DNA from: Panaeolus papilionaceus | Taxonomy: Eukaryota > Basidiomycota > Agaricomycetes > Agaricales | Length of the DNA stretch: 64,000 nucleotides | NCBI GenBank assembly: GCA_015501605.1 | Contig: JADNRZ010000003.1 | Span: 2,170,001-2,234,000, forward strand | Direction: 5' to 3' | Part shown: positions 33,732 through 47,127 of the stretch, piece by piece | Numbering within the stretch: the first letter of the stretch is position 1 | Layout of the letters: each line of letters opens with the position of its first letter | The notes under the pieces: generated by a model | Told to the model about the DNA's origin: nothing | What the model saw: the letters and a program-made list of their open reading frames with translations, nothing else | Databases searched by the model: none | Made by a program: the position numbers and the translations under genes

Positions 33732-36254
33732 TCATATCTTTACCGCAGATCTAGAGCTATCCACCGAAGTGGTCGTTGGAGAGTCATAGACAGTGTTTAC
33801 CGCCGCCACTTCTGTCTCAGCCTTGTGATGCGCGTGTGCCGACGACCCAGCGAAGACAGCAGGATTAGAATGGAAAGCTTGAGATAGATGGGTACCCAAA
33901 TCAAACACCAGCGGCGAATCAACTGGACATTCCCCTGTCAACATGATGCTGGCCCGGCATGGTCCCTCCAGCGACTTGTTGTCCTGATGGCTGATAGGTT
34001 GCACACGCTGATTCGGACGCTCATTTGTATGCGTCTCTACAACGCCCACCCGAGTCGACAGGAAATACATTTGGGTCATGTAGAGGCCTGCGACGCCGAT
34101 CCATGCACATATCCCACCCACCGTGATGAGTTGCAGTACACCCAACTTCGTTCTCGCCACCTGTCAAGTTTTAGTCAATACCCGAGGTCAAACTTTTCTT
34201 TAAACAGGGACATACCTCCTGCAGAGTGTGCTTATGCTTCTTGTTCTCCTTTGCGTTTGGGCCCAGTTCAAGGGGTCGAGGGTTGGCCAGAGTTCCTTTT
34301 TCGTCTTCCAGCAACCCTGTTGTCGTTTTAGCGTCCAAGTCGAGTTCCTCTTGCTTGACAACTGGTAAAACGTCTTCCGTGAGTGTGCGGTCGTAGTGAC
34401 CTGGTGCCTTTGGTGTCTTACCCTGATCATCCACATGCTCTACAGGGCGGAACGGTTTGATTGGAGGCATGGCCCACTGTTGAGCTTGAAGTCGAGCAAT
34501 CAAAGGGCTATCTTGTGGAGAAACCGTGGAAGGGCTGTGGGGCGGAGTTGGGGATTCCATGATTTTGACCGGGGAACGGAGGCCAATCGGGCCTGGCCGA
34601 AACAATCCACTGGATGTCGGAGGGGTTTGCGGGACTGAGAAGGGGTCGGCTGGTACTGGCGAGGAGTGTGCGTCAGGGATGAAGGGCGTGGAGGAAGTGT
34701 CATGCCCACGAGGAATAAGAAGTCGGTCATCACTAACTGAAGTCGCATCCCTAAACGATACCCTTGGTCGTGCAAAGGGTACAGGTGCATTCATTGACTG
34801 CTGCAGGATGCTTGTCGCACGTGCAGTGATGGAGGTCTGTGCTGAAATGCTCGTCTGTAGACCAATGGTCGAGCTTTTCTGGAATCCGTACAACTTGTCC
34901 AGCATAGGCACCTTACGAGGCGTCGCTTGGTTGAATGGCGAAGCTTTCTGATGCTGCAAACCACCTACATGAGACGGTGTAGAGTGTTCACGACTTGCAG
35001 GGAAGGGACTCGAAGGGCCTACAGTCTGCATTCGCTCGACATGTTCGAAGACGTCCTGAAGGCGAATAGAAATGATGGTACTCGTGTCCCCCTCTCGGAC
35101 AACGGCAAGACCCTGTGCTTGTTGATTAATGTATCTGATACACTGGGATCCAACAATCTCGTCAAATGCTCAAATATTTGACCCGAATTAGAACATACCA
35201 GGCCAGTCACCAGGGATGTCGGTGTCCCAACTTGAACGCTTGTGAGGGGTGTTTGCTTACCCACTTTCCATAGGGTGATAACACCACGATCGGACCCAGA
35301 CATCACAACCGAGTCATTGACAAAGACCAAATTAACCAGCCTCTCGATGTTGGCGGGACCCCCAGACGAGTATTCCAACCATTCATTCCGCTCGAGGTCG
35401 AAAAAGTCTACGCTTCCGAGCAGATCATGGAAGGCTATCACCTTCCCAGCGGAATTTATTGCCGACCCGCCATATACTGACATCCTCGAGTGGGGCTGCA
35501 GCGAACCAGTATGTGTTGCCTTTTCAGCATCCAAAAACCTGGTGGGTGTAAGCACGATTGGCCTACAGGTGATGTACACACTTACCACACCCCGGCAGTA
35601 CCGAAAAACCCAACAACGAGAACGGTCCCGTACAAGTTCATGGACATAATGGTCGTAAGGTCATCAAGATTTCCCTCGTCCACAATCTGGGGCCCGGCAT
35701 AGATGCATTGTAATGGACCAAAGGCAGTGTCGGTAATTTCAAGAACGCCGATGGCGCGACCAGTCGCAACATAAAGTCTCGTCCCATGTCTGTTAATAGC
35801 GAGATGTGTTACATGGAAATCAAGCGTCGTCACTTTAAAATATGCCTAGTGTCATAATCAGTTCCAATGTTAATGCAAACAGTCATCATCAATGAGAACA
35901 AACTTGTTGGCCATATTGCACGATCGAACAAGAAAAGATAGTGCCAGTACTTGTACCACCAAACAGCGAGCGCTCCTCCTCCATGTGCCAGACAAGCGCT
36001 CTAACACTACCGGGGCCTGCATTTATGATGCACGATAAAATGTTCTCCTCCATATCAAAAATCTATTCATAGTCAATGATAAGTGTGTTTTCAGTTGAGT
36101 AGATCGAGGGGATCCATACCAAAATACGTCCATCTTCATAGCCGGCAGCAGCATATTTCCCATTGCAGGATACTCTTATTATATGACACTCGGGCAAGGT
36201 TTCGCGAAAAAGTTCGTCGATGTATGGTGCTGCTTCAATGGTCGGGGTAGACAT
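33732..36254 (-). CDS. WD40-repeat protein with C-terminal membrane anchor (CACTA cargo)
   Basis: Six exons from the ATG at 36254 (MSTPTIEAAPYIDELFRE) join in frame. Exon 1 ends ...GYEDGRIL, joined to IFDMEENI by an intron with donor gtatgg and acceptor aatag. Later exons give VRALVWHMEEE, THLAINRHGTRLYVATG, DRGVITLWKVGK and YINQQAQGLAVVREGD: several WD40-like blades forming one propeller. A Ser/Pro-rich linker of about 300 residues follows, and the last exon has a single hydrophobic span (LITVGGICAWIGVAGLYM), so the protein is probably membrane-anchored, which membrane is unknown. No frame damage is found. It is divergent from the gene at 36483, 228 bases away. Its role in the element is unknown. 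Confidence 0.75.
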
Positions 36255-36482
36255 TGCAATGACAGTCTGGAGGACGGGGGAGTATCAACAACAAAGGAAA
36301 TGCAAAAGGAGCGTCGATAAACCCGCCTTATATGCACCCTACTTTTGGCCAAGAGAGGTTTCATGGCACCTGCCTCGAGGCGGACATGCTCATCGCTTCT
36401 GACTGTGTGTGCCTTGTGCCCCGACAAATACCGAGCAGCAACTCACATCGTGCATAAGTGCACGTCTAAGGTCGCATTCATT

Positions 36483-38392
36483 ATGATCACCATGTACGCA
36501 CACCTAGATTTGCAGAGGCAGGGGTTTCCATTTGGGTGGTACTCGATGGATGACCGTCAAGTTGCTTCGGCCATATACCAGGCAGATCACGATGCAACTA
36601 AACCTTCCGGAACGATTGCGATAACCGACACTTTGATGGGAATTGGTGATCATTATCGCCATCACGGCCACAAAAGATATAAAGTCATGTCTTCCAGATC
36701 CCATGATACTTGCGCATCAATACCTATCTCCAGTATTAATGTCCACGAGCTCAAAACACAAAGGGACGGTACTGGTGCACTCTGTGTATGCAAAGAATCC
36801 TCGTTTACCAGACCGACCCCCCATCCCAGAACACCCAGCCTATGACGTGAGTACAATTAACATTGTGCTGTCGTGTTATCCATTGACTGACCATGTCCAT
36901 ACAACAGCTCTACAAAAATAACCTGACCAAAATTGTTGAGGCGATCCACAAGCAGAATCCTGTGGCTAGCAAGGTCGCCACGACGTTACAAGAAGCTGTG
37001 GCTAGCACTTCGGCCAGGTGATATTTCATATTTCTATCATGTCGTCTGTAACTAAAACTTGCTTTCTTCGTCAGTGCAAATGCTTCGACTCATTCCAAGC
37101 CAACTCCTTTTTTGCCCCCTGCCAGCGACGCAGGGTCTAGGATATCCCGTATCTCCTCGCCACTCAGCCAGAAAAGCCCAACTACTCTGGCTCGTTCCAT
37201 ACCCATACCAGCTTCTCCCCCTGGGAGTGACGTAGGGTCTAGAACATCACACATCTCCTTGCCGCTCAGCTTGAAAAGCTCAAAGGCGGCCTCCAGCGCC
37301 GCCAGAGTTGATTTGGAAACATAATTGGTTTTTACTTTTAAAATTATATCTGCCTGGGCCACTGATGCACTTTCAAGAGATGCAGCAACTGCGAGCACCG
37401 CCCTGCACAAATTGTTGCGGAAGTATGACAGCGGTCTCGCTCCCTTCGCCCTTGATGTCACTGTCAGCAACATCCTAAAGGCGTCAGACGAGGAGGGCCG
37501 GAAGAAAGCCTTGGAGGACCTCGTTGCAGAGGAGGATCTTCCACCAATGTACGATCAAGTAGTGATGATCATGAGGAACCCTTCCGAGCCACCGCCGCCG
37601 TTGTGAGTGATCTTGTTTCGCATTGCTGACCGCGACTAGCACGTTGATCATTATAATAGCGAATTCGCATCCCAGTACCAAAATCATGCTCAGACCAACC
37701 AAGAAAGCTCACCTGAAGAAGGCGGTGTTGAAATCCCGCTCCAACCTCCGTTTACGCATGCCCCGCCTAACGGGACAATGCCGCAGATGCTTAGCTCGAG
37801 GGCCGAGGCTCGTCTGACAAGTGGGGCACGTACTATGCAGGGTATATTCACTTCCTATCGTCATGGCACCATCACAAGCCCTGCGTCAAAGAAACAGCCC
37901 TTCAATTCAGGGCGGTCTTTTTTCATGGTTTATATTTCATTTTCAACCAGGTCGATTACTCGTAGCGAGGTACAATCCGCTTCTCCAGCTCGCGACAATG
38001 AATTTGGGGCGATCTTCATTCACGTGGTAGTTGATGGCGAGCAGAACGTTGAAAAGACTATCTGGTAAGTTTTGTGTGTTGGCTTTTGGTGTGCTCAAAC
38101 TAACACTATTTTCTCCGACACTCAAGCTGCTTTCAGCTTCAACCAACCGCTGCAGGTTCCAGGCATTGGAAGAACATCTCCGAGGAATACATTCGCAATT
38201 GTGGCGAAATCAGACATCCGACAACGCAATATGAATCCTATCTCCTTCATTGCAGGAAAAGTTATTGGCCCAGCTACATTCAACCCCTCAATCAACACCG
38301 ATATGTTTCAAAATGGGCGAACACGATGTCGGCCACGTCTGCATCTCCATCGCCCAGCCATCATTCAGCTACTTGAGCATGAGGGTCTCTGA
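36483..38392 (+). CDS. Uncharacterised multi-exon gene in the CACTA element
   Basis: Not recognised. The ATG at 36483 or 36492 begins MYAHLDLQRQGFPFGWYSM. Introns with donors near 36648, 36847, 37020, 37603 and 38067 join exons carrying LAHQYLSPVLMSTS, LYKNNLTKIVEAIHKQ, a Ser/Pro-rich stretch with a duplicated GSRISRISSPLS/GSRTSHISLPLS phrase, LHKLLRKYDSGLAPFALDV, and a C-terminus with NPISFIAGKVIGPATF. An in-frame TAA at 37322-37324 separates the Ser-rich part from the helical part; it may be removed by an unrecognised intron or be a true nonsense mutation. The gene ends 228 bases before the transposase gene, in the same orientation. Confidence 0.5.
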
Positions 38393-38619
38393 TGGTTGCG
38401 ATTCGCCGGTTCTACTTCCATCAGATTTCAATTTCCATTCTTTGCTTTTGCTAAGAAAATAATACAACATATTTGCTTCCGTTATTACCCTTAAGCCGCA
38501 TTATGTTCTATCGATGGGTCGATATCGCATTATTGCTCATAAATTACATAACACGACTTTGAGACAGCAAAAAATCTCGAGATCTCGTCGACTTTTGTGT
38601 CTTGATCTTACCCGAAACT

Positions 38620-41600
38620 ATGCCACCGATACGCAGCAAAGAGGTGTACTGCAAATGCAAAAGTTATTGCACAATCTGGAATCCTGTGTCGCAACGTCAT
38701 GAAGGACGTGGTGAGCCAGTTTCAAGAAGCACTCGAGATCGACATTCCGCAGAGGATAGACGCCGGTTTCAGTCTGGCCAGGCAGTCCCACCCACTCTTA
38801 TTACAAGTCTACCTACGCATCAGGATTGGATAGCCTCTGTTCAAAATCAAATTATTGCTATCTCATCTCTCCCTCTCGCTTTCCCAGGAAAACCTTTCGA
38901 ATTCCTGCACAATCCCTCTGAAGCATGGCCATACTGCCGGGCGACATCACCACAAGAGCTCCTTGTCCGAAATCGCTCACCGTGCTCCTTGAAGGAGAAC
39001 TACAAGTACAATTCACCATGTTTAGATGTCGAGCGACAACTGCTTAACCTGTACTCCATGGTGTCCTTGTTTCAAAGCGACGCTGGAGATGAGGTTCAGT
39101 TAGCTATGGACATGATTCTGGATGGACTAATGAGAATAGATTGGGAGAAAGAGGTCCAGTGGAGTGAACAGAGACAGACGCCGATTCGGGGTTACCATTC
39201 GTACAACACAGGTCGGGGTCATGATCTGTAATATTGTGATCGTAGAAGCTAATGGATTCACAGATATGTTTTTCAATGCCCGACCACCCGTAACGGCAAC
39301 CATCACTGCTGCCATGCTCAGTGTGCTGGTCCTCCATCATGTCTACTTTTCTACTCGACGAACCGCGCGAATTCACCTCGCGACACTGCGAGACATCCTT
39401 CATTCGGCCTCTGTACCCCCCGATGAATTGGAAACTTTACCCCGAGACCCACATACCGTCACCTCGATGTTCCGCTTACAACCCATTCTTCATCATTTCA
39501 TCAGCTGTCCCCGCTGTCACTCCCTGTACCCTTGGAACCCAGATATTGGTCCTCAACAGCGGTCTGATCTCCAGAGTGTGCCCTTCCAATGCCCCGACAA
39601 AGCAACCCCAGGAAGCGACCCTTGCGGTGAAGTCTTATGGGAGGAACTTAACCCCAATGCAGGTGATCACCGCCTGATACCCCGACGCAAATATGCGCAT
39701 CAACCATTAAAAGCCTGGCTTGGTCGCTTGCTCTCAAGACCGGATCTGGAGGATTTGATTGAGTCTCGCCCTCATGCAGGCACCGTTCAAGGGTCTGTGT
39801 ATCCAATCGACGATATCTGGCTGTCAGAATGCTTCCTTGAGCTGCAAGATGAAGAGGGAAACACATTTTATCCCGGTCCAGGGCATGAAGGTCGCCTTAT
39901 CTTCACATTCGCCTCCGATTCTTTTGACCCTTTTCACGTGAAGGCAGCGAAGCAGAGTGTTTCGTCAACCGGAATACGGATGGTTCTTTTAAACCTACCC
40001 CCTCACCTATGTTACTTACACGAGAATATGTACGAGGCCGGAGTCATCCCTGGTCCCGAAAAGCCCTCAAAAGAGGCCATGAATCCATACATCAACTTGG
40101 TTGTGGACGATCTCAGCGAATTTTGGTCGCCTGGGGTTTATCTCTCGCGGACATACAAATACCCGTTAGGGAGGGGTTACAAAGCCATGGTCATCCCTCT
40201 CGTCAGTGACATGCTTGCAGCTCGTCAAGTCATTGGCACTTCGAGCACGCCAACCTCTCACCACATGTGCACAGGCTGCGACCTGGACAAAGACGACATT
40301 CACATCTTAGACCGCACTCAGTGGCCTGCCAAGGACAAGGAACTCTTCGTGTGGTATGCGACTAGATGGAGAGACGCCCCTACTGAAAAGGAACGAGACC
40401 GTTTATATTCCGCATATAGTGTTCGTTGGTCCCCCCTTCTTCGCCTTCCATACTGGGACCCTATCAAATATGTTGTCGTTGATTCCATGCATACGCTGGA
40501 CCTTAATCTCTTCCAAACCCATTGTCGGAATTTATTCATCATCAACACAGCTGCGCCTGGGGGTGATGGCACGGTTTCTGCGCCATTGGAACCCAGTACT
40601 GAGCGCGTAACCAGCAAGGATGACTTGCGTTTGTTGAAGCGATGTGTTGAAGCTTTGAACGATCCCAAGGATGGTTCGGAGCTGGAGACCTTTCTGCTCA
40701 GCGTGCCATGCAAAGTCTTGTACACGATTTGTTTGGACAACGGTATCTTCCCTGGTGGTCGGGCCACTATCACTGGAACAAAGCATGTGTTGGTCCACGG
40801 TATTTTGACTTGGGTGAGCTGTGCCATCTATCCTTATACCCAATTCTTTGCTGACAATTTCCTTCAGTTCATGAGCGATGAATATCCTGGCAGCTTTGAC
40901 ATCGCTGAACTGGTCCAGCCTGTTCAGCCGAGTCACGACTCACAAGGTTCACAATCCGAAGCACCGCCTCAGGAACAGCCCTCCCAACAACAGCAGCAGC
41001 AGCTAACGAAAGCACTGATGAAGCTTCTTCCCAATCTCATTGACCCCGAGCGGCGTAATGAAGCATATGCAGACGGAACAGCCCGCGTTTTCGACACCAT
41101 CCTCCAACAACTCAAAGTTCAGTATGAACCTGTTAACGTTTCCCACCCCAGGTCTAAAAAGATTCTCTGGGATTTATTAATGAACGCGGTAAGGCGATCC
41201 GGATTTTATTTGGTTTGAGCATGTGTACTGACATGTCATGTAGATCAGCACAGACGAAAGCATCCCCGATCAGCTTCAAGATATGCTACCAACGACACCT
41301 GTTAATCATAGCAGAGCTGTTTTGGGGGAAGACGTGATGAAAACCGTTTGGCATGATGTGAAACTTTCGCAAATCCCAACCTGGGTAGCTTCTGCGCCGC
41401 CGAACTGGGGAACAGCTCGTCGCGGGAAGCTCAGTGCTGCCCAATGGCGCGTGATATGCACAATCCACCTTCCATTGACTCTGATATCCCTCTGGGGCCT
41501 TGACTCAGGACGAAAAAAGCAACTCCTCGACAATTTTATGCATCTCGTAGCCGCCGTGCGCATTGCCAACATGCGAACAAGCAGTCCTCAGCAAGCCGAT

Positions 41601-42652
41601 TCCTACAACTACCACATGAACGCCTACATAAAGGGTATCCAGGTCTTTTATCCCGATCAAAAGCTTCGCCCCACGCATCATGCTGCTCTTCACATCAGCG
41701 ACTTTTTGCGCTATATGGGCCCAGTTCATTCTCGCAGCTCACCCTACTTTGAACGTTACATCAACTTTTTTCACCGAATAAATACGAACTCACACGTCGG
41801 TGCGTTACATGAATGATTCAGTCAACTCGTTACGCTAAATATATACACGGTACCAGGTCAACTAGAGACAACTCTCCTTACTGGATCTATCATCAACTCG
41901 AACGTCCGGGCACTTCTGTCTGATGACCAGAACATACAACCACATGTCCTGGAAATGATATCTACTATGGAAAATATCGACAATGAAGACATCCGCGGCT
42001 TCCGATTGGCCAGCATTTTGGATCCTTCAAGTCCACAACCAATGGCGAGAATAATGGGGAAACCTGGTATGCTTGATCCTGAACATTTTCGTCTCTTTCA
42101 AGAGCTCGAAAGATCGTCCGGTCGCCCACTACCTGTCAGCGACGACGTTATGTTCTATGACCAAATTGCGCTGCAAGGTGTCTGCTATGGAGTAGTAGGA
42201 ACACGTACTTATCGCAACAGTGCTGTGTTGTTCTCTCATGATGGCAGCATCAATCACGCTACTGCAAGTGCGGGTATTATTCATGCCATCTTTTCTGTCT
42301 TCAATAACCGTCAGGACTTCTGGCTCGTTGTTTCAGAGCTGCAACCTTTCACCAGTTCGTCGACGCTTGAATACGATCCATTTCATCGCTATGGTTTTGC
42401 CGGCGGACGGCTCTATCTGACCTCAGACCCCATAACTCGTGCTATCCACTTATCCAGCATTATTTCGCATATGGTGCTCACACCTATGGATAGAGCACCA
42501 TTTTTAGAGTTGTACCACGGCCTTGCGGTCGATAGGGTGAGATTTTTTGTTGTCTCATTGACCAAAGAAGCTCATCCATTGTTTAGCTCATGCATATTTT
42601 CACCACCTTTGGTGAAGATGAGCATCCAGACATGGATATGGACGTCGAGTAG
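38620..42652 (+). CDS. Tnp2-type CACTA transposase
   Basis: The DDE-class transposase of the element. It starts MPPIRSKEVYCKCKSYC at 38620, a Cys-rich leader typical of fungal relatives. An intron ends at ttcacag near 39264. The large exon (to 41187) has MLSVLVLHHVYFSTRR, the zinc-like pair CPRCHSLYPW, then the core: NPYINLVVDDLSEFWSPGVY, HHMCTGCDLDKDDI, LRLPYWDPIKYVVVDSMH. Further exons from 41243 and 41861 have PTHHAALHISDFLRYMGPVH and FERYINFFHRINTNS then GQLETTLL. A last intron (42535-42590) gives a short end at 42652. All junctions keep frame, so it may be active. It would bind the subterminal repeats and cut at the TIRs. Confidence 0.85.
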
Positions 42653-43019
42653 CTCACATATATGTACCCTACAGCCTGCTAGATCTTTGTAATACGGATG
42701 AAATACCGGAATCAGGCGAATCGATGCCTCATGTTGGCTCGTATTCTGGACGCTGCTAAGAGATGCATGCCCTCAGGGCCCAGCGCGTGTACATTATATA
42801 AGGTGTACAATGTGAAAGGGACACCCACCACTTCACTCAAAGGCTGTATATCCCTTCGCGCTGATTATATACGACCATCATTCATTCAACCCCATATCCA
42901 CAGAGGACAACCTTAAATCGGTGTTGAGAGGATGTCGGATTACTGTAAGAGTTCACATTTATTATCAATGACCGTGACAATCCATTAACGATTAGCTCAC
43001 CTAGACCGCGAGCGAGGCT

Positions 43020-45346
43020 ATGAAAGGAGAGACTCTAGGGAGTCTTGTGAGCCGTAAAATTACACATTCTAGCTGTTTGCTAATTAGGACGAAAGCACCG
43101 GCCCTGTCATACGCGGACCGACCACCATCCACGGTATTCAGCGATCCACATAGCGATACAGGGACGTTTTACAGCACCCACACATCTCAAGAGCATGTTC
43201 GGCGACCACCACTCAGCGATGAGAGGGATTGTCATTCATTGAATAGACAATCCACGCCAAATATTAGCCGATCTCCAGGTTCGGCATATCATCCAACGCC
43301 AACTTCGCAAAAAGTTCATCCAATTAATTGCCCTCGATCCGAGAGCAATTTCCGCCGTTCGATTGGCGACGATGCGACTCTACCGTGGATGCGGCGATTC
43401 ACAACCAGTGGAACACCTCAAACGCAAAGCTACGATGACCTACATTCCCGACGTGCACCGCTCGACGGGCAACAACCATGCCAAACAGTACAACAGACTC
43501 GTATGTTTAGACCCTCCAGTGAACAACCTCCAGCACACACGACTGTGACACCCACAGGGCGTGAATTATCAGCGCACCAACGAGCAGGCCTCGTCGGTGG
43601 GACAGTTCGTGAGTCTGGTTGGGACGAGACACTGCCATGGATGCGACAGTACGCAGCAGGTGGGCCCTCGAGATGTGGATACTCGCCCCCGCCACGAGAT
43701 GCGTCTCGACAGGAAGATCTCACTGTGGACGGACCCCTTGAAAGGACATTGCACCAACAGTGTGCACCCTCTCGTGTTTCTTCTCGCATCCCTTCACCGC
43801 AACTCCTTGGCGATGCTTCCGCCCAGCCATCTCAGAGAATCACTCAGCCTCCGGTGGACCCGCCAGCACAGGGTTCAACAACTCCCGAACGCGACATAAC
43901 TGATGAAGCACGTGCCCATGGCCAACCTTCAATGCTGCCGCTGCATCGCAGGACCACGCGTCCACTGTCGCTCCATCAAGCGAGAGCGGATGCATTTCTT
44001 CCAAATCCCATGCCAAGGACGACAGACACGCAAAACCCCCCTCTACGCCCCCGTACAGAACATACCATGGATTTTGCCAATAGCTTCGAACCTGGACATG
44101 ATAACAACGACTATGACGCGGATTACGATGACCGCGGATCGCTCACCCCCTTCAACGTATGTCATTCCGTAACTTGATCACTTGCTGATCTGGATTTGCT
44201 AATGTATTGGGCAGAGACAGACAGAAACTGTCTCGGATCAATCCACGATTCGTCACCGAAACCCTGCACATAACAAACTTTGCGTAAGTCCTTCGAAGTG
44301 CCGCATCTAATCAGGAGCTAAGGAAATTTACAGGAAAATGTCCGGAAATACCTGAAATCGCTTCAAGGCTCTGATCCATTTGCTGAACGGAACCTCGCCA
44401 ACAATGAAGAAGTCACTCACTACGCGCTGTATAAGTGGGATGCTGCAGCCAAATCAGGACCACCTTGCTGCGATCTTGATGCATTCAGAATCTCCCTTGA
44501 TGCGGAACCTCGCTGCCCATGGAATACCTCAGCGGCTCGTGTGTTCACGACTGCCTTCATCCAGCGATATAAGCTCCCACCGTCGGATGCACCTGTTATC
44601 GAGCGCTGCTTCTATCAACGAATCCGAAGCCTGAAGAGGGCATATAGCCAGCGGAGGGAAACCCCTGAAATGACACTGCGCAGAGAAAGAAATGCGCGCC
44701 AAGAGGGCAGGCGAACCAAGGTATTATCGTTGATCATTGTTACCTCCATTTCTTCGACATTGCTTACACCTGTTCAGGTATTTCATCGTCGACTGTACGT
44801 TTTCAACAACCACCCCTCGTTAAAGCCCTACTACCCAGAAATACATCGCTTGGGAGTTGACGGCATGTCTTCGGACGACTCTGAGTACAAGGGTACGCCA
44901 TACTTCAAGCCAACTCGTCGCTCCACCGCTCAACTAGGACAACCTATCGACTTGGTTGTTCGTAAGCCACTTTGGCGATCAGAGTCGTTGACTCGACTTC
45001 TTCATCTCGTCGACAATTTATATCCCATTATTCGTCGCATCGTCACGAGAGACAAACGAGGTGGCTTGCCCTTTGCACGAATTTCCTGGGAAGAAGCGAA
45101 AAGCACATCTGGAAGGTTTCCCCGGAAACTCCCAATCAACGCCTATAACTCGTCCTGGCGGTCTCAGCAACAAGACCTCATATTCATTGTAGCACCCTTG
45201 CAACATGAATACAACTACGACCATATTACGCACACTCTACGCGCGTAAGTCGTTATCAAGCAATTCTTGGTATATGTGTCGAAGTTACTCATTACTCTTA
45301 CAGGCTGCTGCTAACTATTAATCCTCGTCAAACACAAACAAGTTGA
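43020..45346 (+). CDS. Companion ORF of the CACTA element
   Basis: A gene of this build often sits beside fungal Tnp2 genes; its function is not known to me. The first exon is polar and disordered (Pro, Thr, Arg-rich) with a repeated motif DATLPWMRRF/DETLPWMRQY. Introns near 44158-44215, 44284-44332, 44721-44777 and 45245-45303 join helical exons with FAERNLANNEEVTHYALYKW, FHRRLYVFNNHP, IHRLGVDGMSSDD, KPLWRSESLTRLL and RKLPINAYNSSW. The stop is at 45344-45346. The start is uncertain: an ATG near 42931 would give MSDYSHLDRERGYERRDSRE but needs splicing I could not make consistent, so the ATG at 43020 is used. Confidence 0.7.
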
Positions 45347-45687
45347 TGTCGCATCTCTACTCAACATTCTGCCCCTTTGTCATCGTATTGAATGGTACTT
45401 AGTGCCAGCCACAGTCTTTTGTCAGTAGTGGTAAACAAGTCATACCTCCCAATCAATCATGTTTCAACGCCATAGTGACATGCGTGTCGTGTTGCCCTGT
45501 GAGCAACTGTGAGCCCAACCTCAGGATAATGAAACGAACAAACAGATAATCAAAATTCAAGTCCAAGAATATGATGGATTGGGGTTGCCTTCACTACCAA
45601 AAAGACGACAAATGACTCTCAAAAAGAACATGCAAACAGCGACATGACGACAAAAGGGACGGATTCGTGCAAAGAGGTCGGTGCTGT

Positions 45688-47127
45688 CTAGAAATGTGCC
45701 ACTGCTGATCCACGTAAGTCCGATAAAAATTCGCAATAATATTCTGACTGACCAAGGTCACCCAGCAAGATTCTGCAATCTTCAGCTGCGAGTCGGCGGG
45801 GTAGCCTTGGGGAACGGGCGCTGTTATGACGCGAGAGATGCCTTTTCATGACCAATGTACAGAGGCTCAACGATATTTGAGTCTCTCTTCCCCATTTTTC
45901 TACAAAGACTCCTGGAGTGTTTCGCGTGTAATGGTTAGCGCCAGCGGTGTATTTGTTCAGAGGTGAATAGAGCCTGTGGGAGCAAGGGAGGACTAGGAGA
46001 CAGGGATCGGTTCCCAGCAGCCTAGTATACCGCCCGACGACAATCAGAGGGTGATATCCCGCTGGTTCTTCGCCGAAGATAGGTGCAGGAATCCCATCCT
46101 GCAAAAAACAATCAGAACAACGTTTCTGGTTTCAATACACCACTCCGCGACATACCTTATCCTTCAAGAACCAGCGTGGATCGCACCAAGCTATCTCGCC
46201 CCTAGCGAAATCGTCGTCGTCGTCCAACTCTCCTAAGATACCCGCCACCGTCATTTTCAGGCCTCCGTTTTCGGTCGCCGAATTACTGGTTTGAGACCCT
46301 GTGTTGCTCGTCGAGTCCATGTCCGAAGTTGTACCTTGCAGAACCGATTGTGCCATTTCAGCCCTCCGGCGTAGGTGGACAATGTATGCCCAGGGACCAT
46401 CGTGATACAGATCCAGGACTTCGGCGATGGGAATCGTCGCTATTGCCAAAGTATTTGTTGGAAAGGTGCGTTGAATTAGTCCATCGACCTCATTCCCCCC
46501 ACCAACTGCTTCATCACCTCTACCCCCCCTTCTTCTTCCACTTCCACATCCACATCCACGTCCACCTCGTCCACCTCGTCCACGTTCACCTCGTCCACGT
46601 CCACCAGCACCTTCATCTCGTCCACCCGCTCTCACATGACCTTCCCAACCACCCGGCAATTCGACTTTCAATGAGGATGATGACGCGTCCGCGATTTGAC
46701 GACGAAAAACGCGTTGTTCGACGCAATAGCGACAATGAAAGACAAGGTCGACCCCTGGGAGCAGCTCCCTCAGCCTATTCATCCCACATCCTGCAAACCC
46801 CATGCAAGCTACGCCCAGCTCACACAACGATGACGCCGACGCGTGTTGACGACCACCGACGCGAGTGTGAGTCGCATCCTCTCTCGTTCCCAACACCCTT
46901 CCTCTACCACCGCCTCTTGAGTACGCCATGGCCGTGGAGGACGACCGGGTGGTCGTGAATCCGTGACGAAAGTCGGAATGTGGCAGCGTGCGGGCGGTAG
47001 CGGGGGCAGAAGGTAAGTAACTTCCTGTAGGACGCAGATTTTCAGCAGTATTCTCAGCTGCCTCGCGATCGGTGGCTGCTTCGTCCTTTTTCAAAACGAT
47101 CTTGCATTTGTGATTGTTGGATTTCAT
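45688..47127 (-). CDS. Gly/Arg-rich protein with Cys cluster in the CACTA element
   Basis: Not recognised. The ATG at 47127 starts MKSNNHKCKIVLKKDEAATD; the frame is open further upstream. A cysteine-rich part reads CELGVACMGFAGCGMN then FHCRYCVEQRVF (possible metal site), followed by a long RGG-like tract (GGRGRGERGRGGRGGRGCG, 46540-46630) as in RNA- or DNA-binding proteins, then LDLYHDGPWAYIVHL and FARGEIAWCDPRWFLKDK. An intron (donor gtatg at 46155, acceptor at 46099) joins in frame to GIPAPIFGEEPAGYHPL. It lies convergent to the companion ORF near the right end of the element. Confidence 0.6.

Noticed and set aside
36064..36119. Apparent stop after the first WD40 exon
   Set aside because: A GT-AG intron (gtatgg...aatag) removes it and joins GRIL to IFDMEEN in frame.
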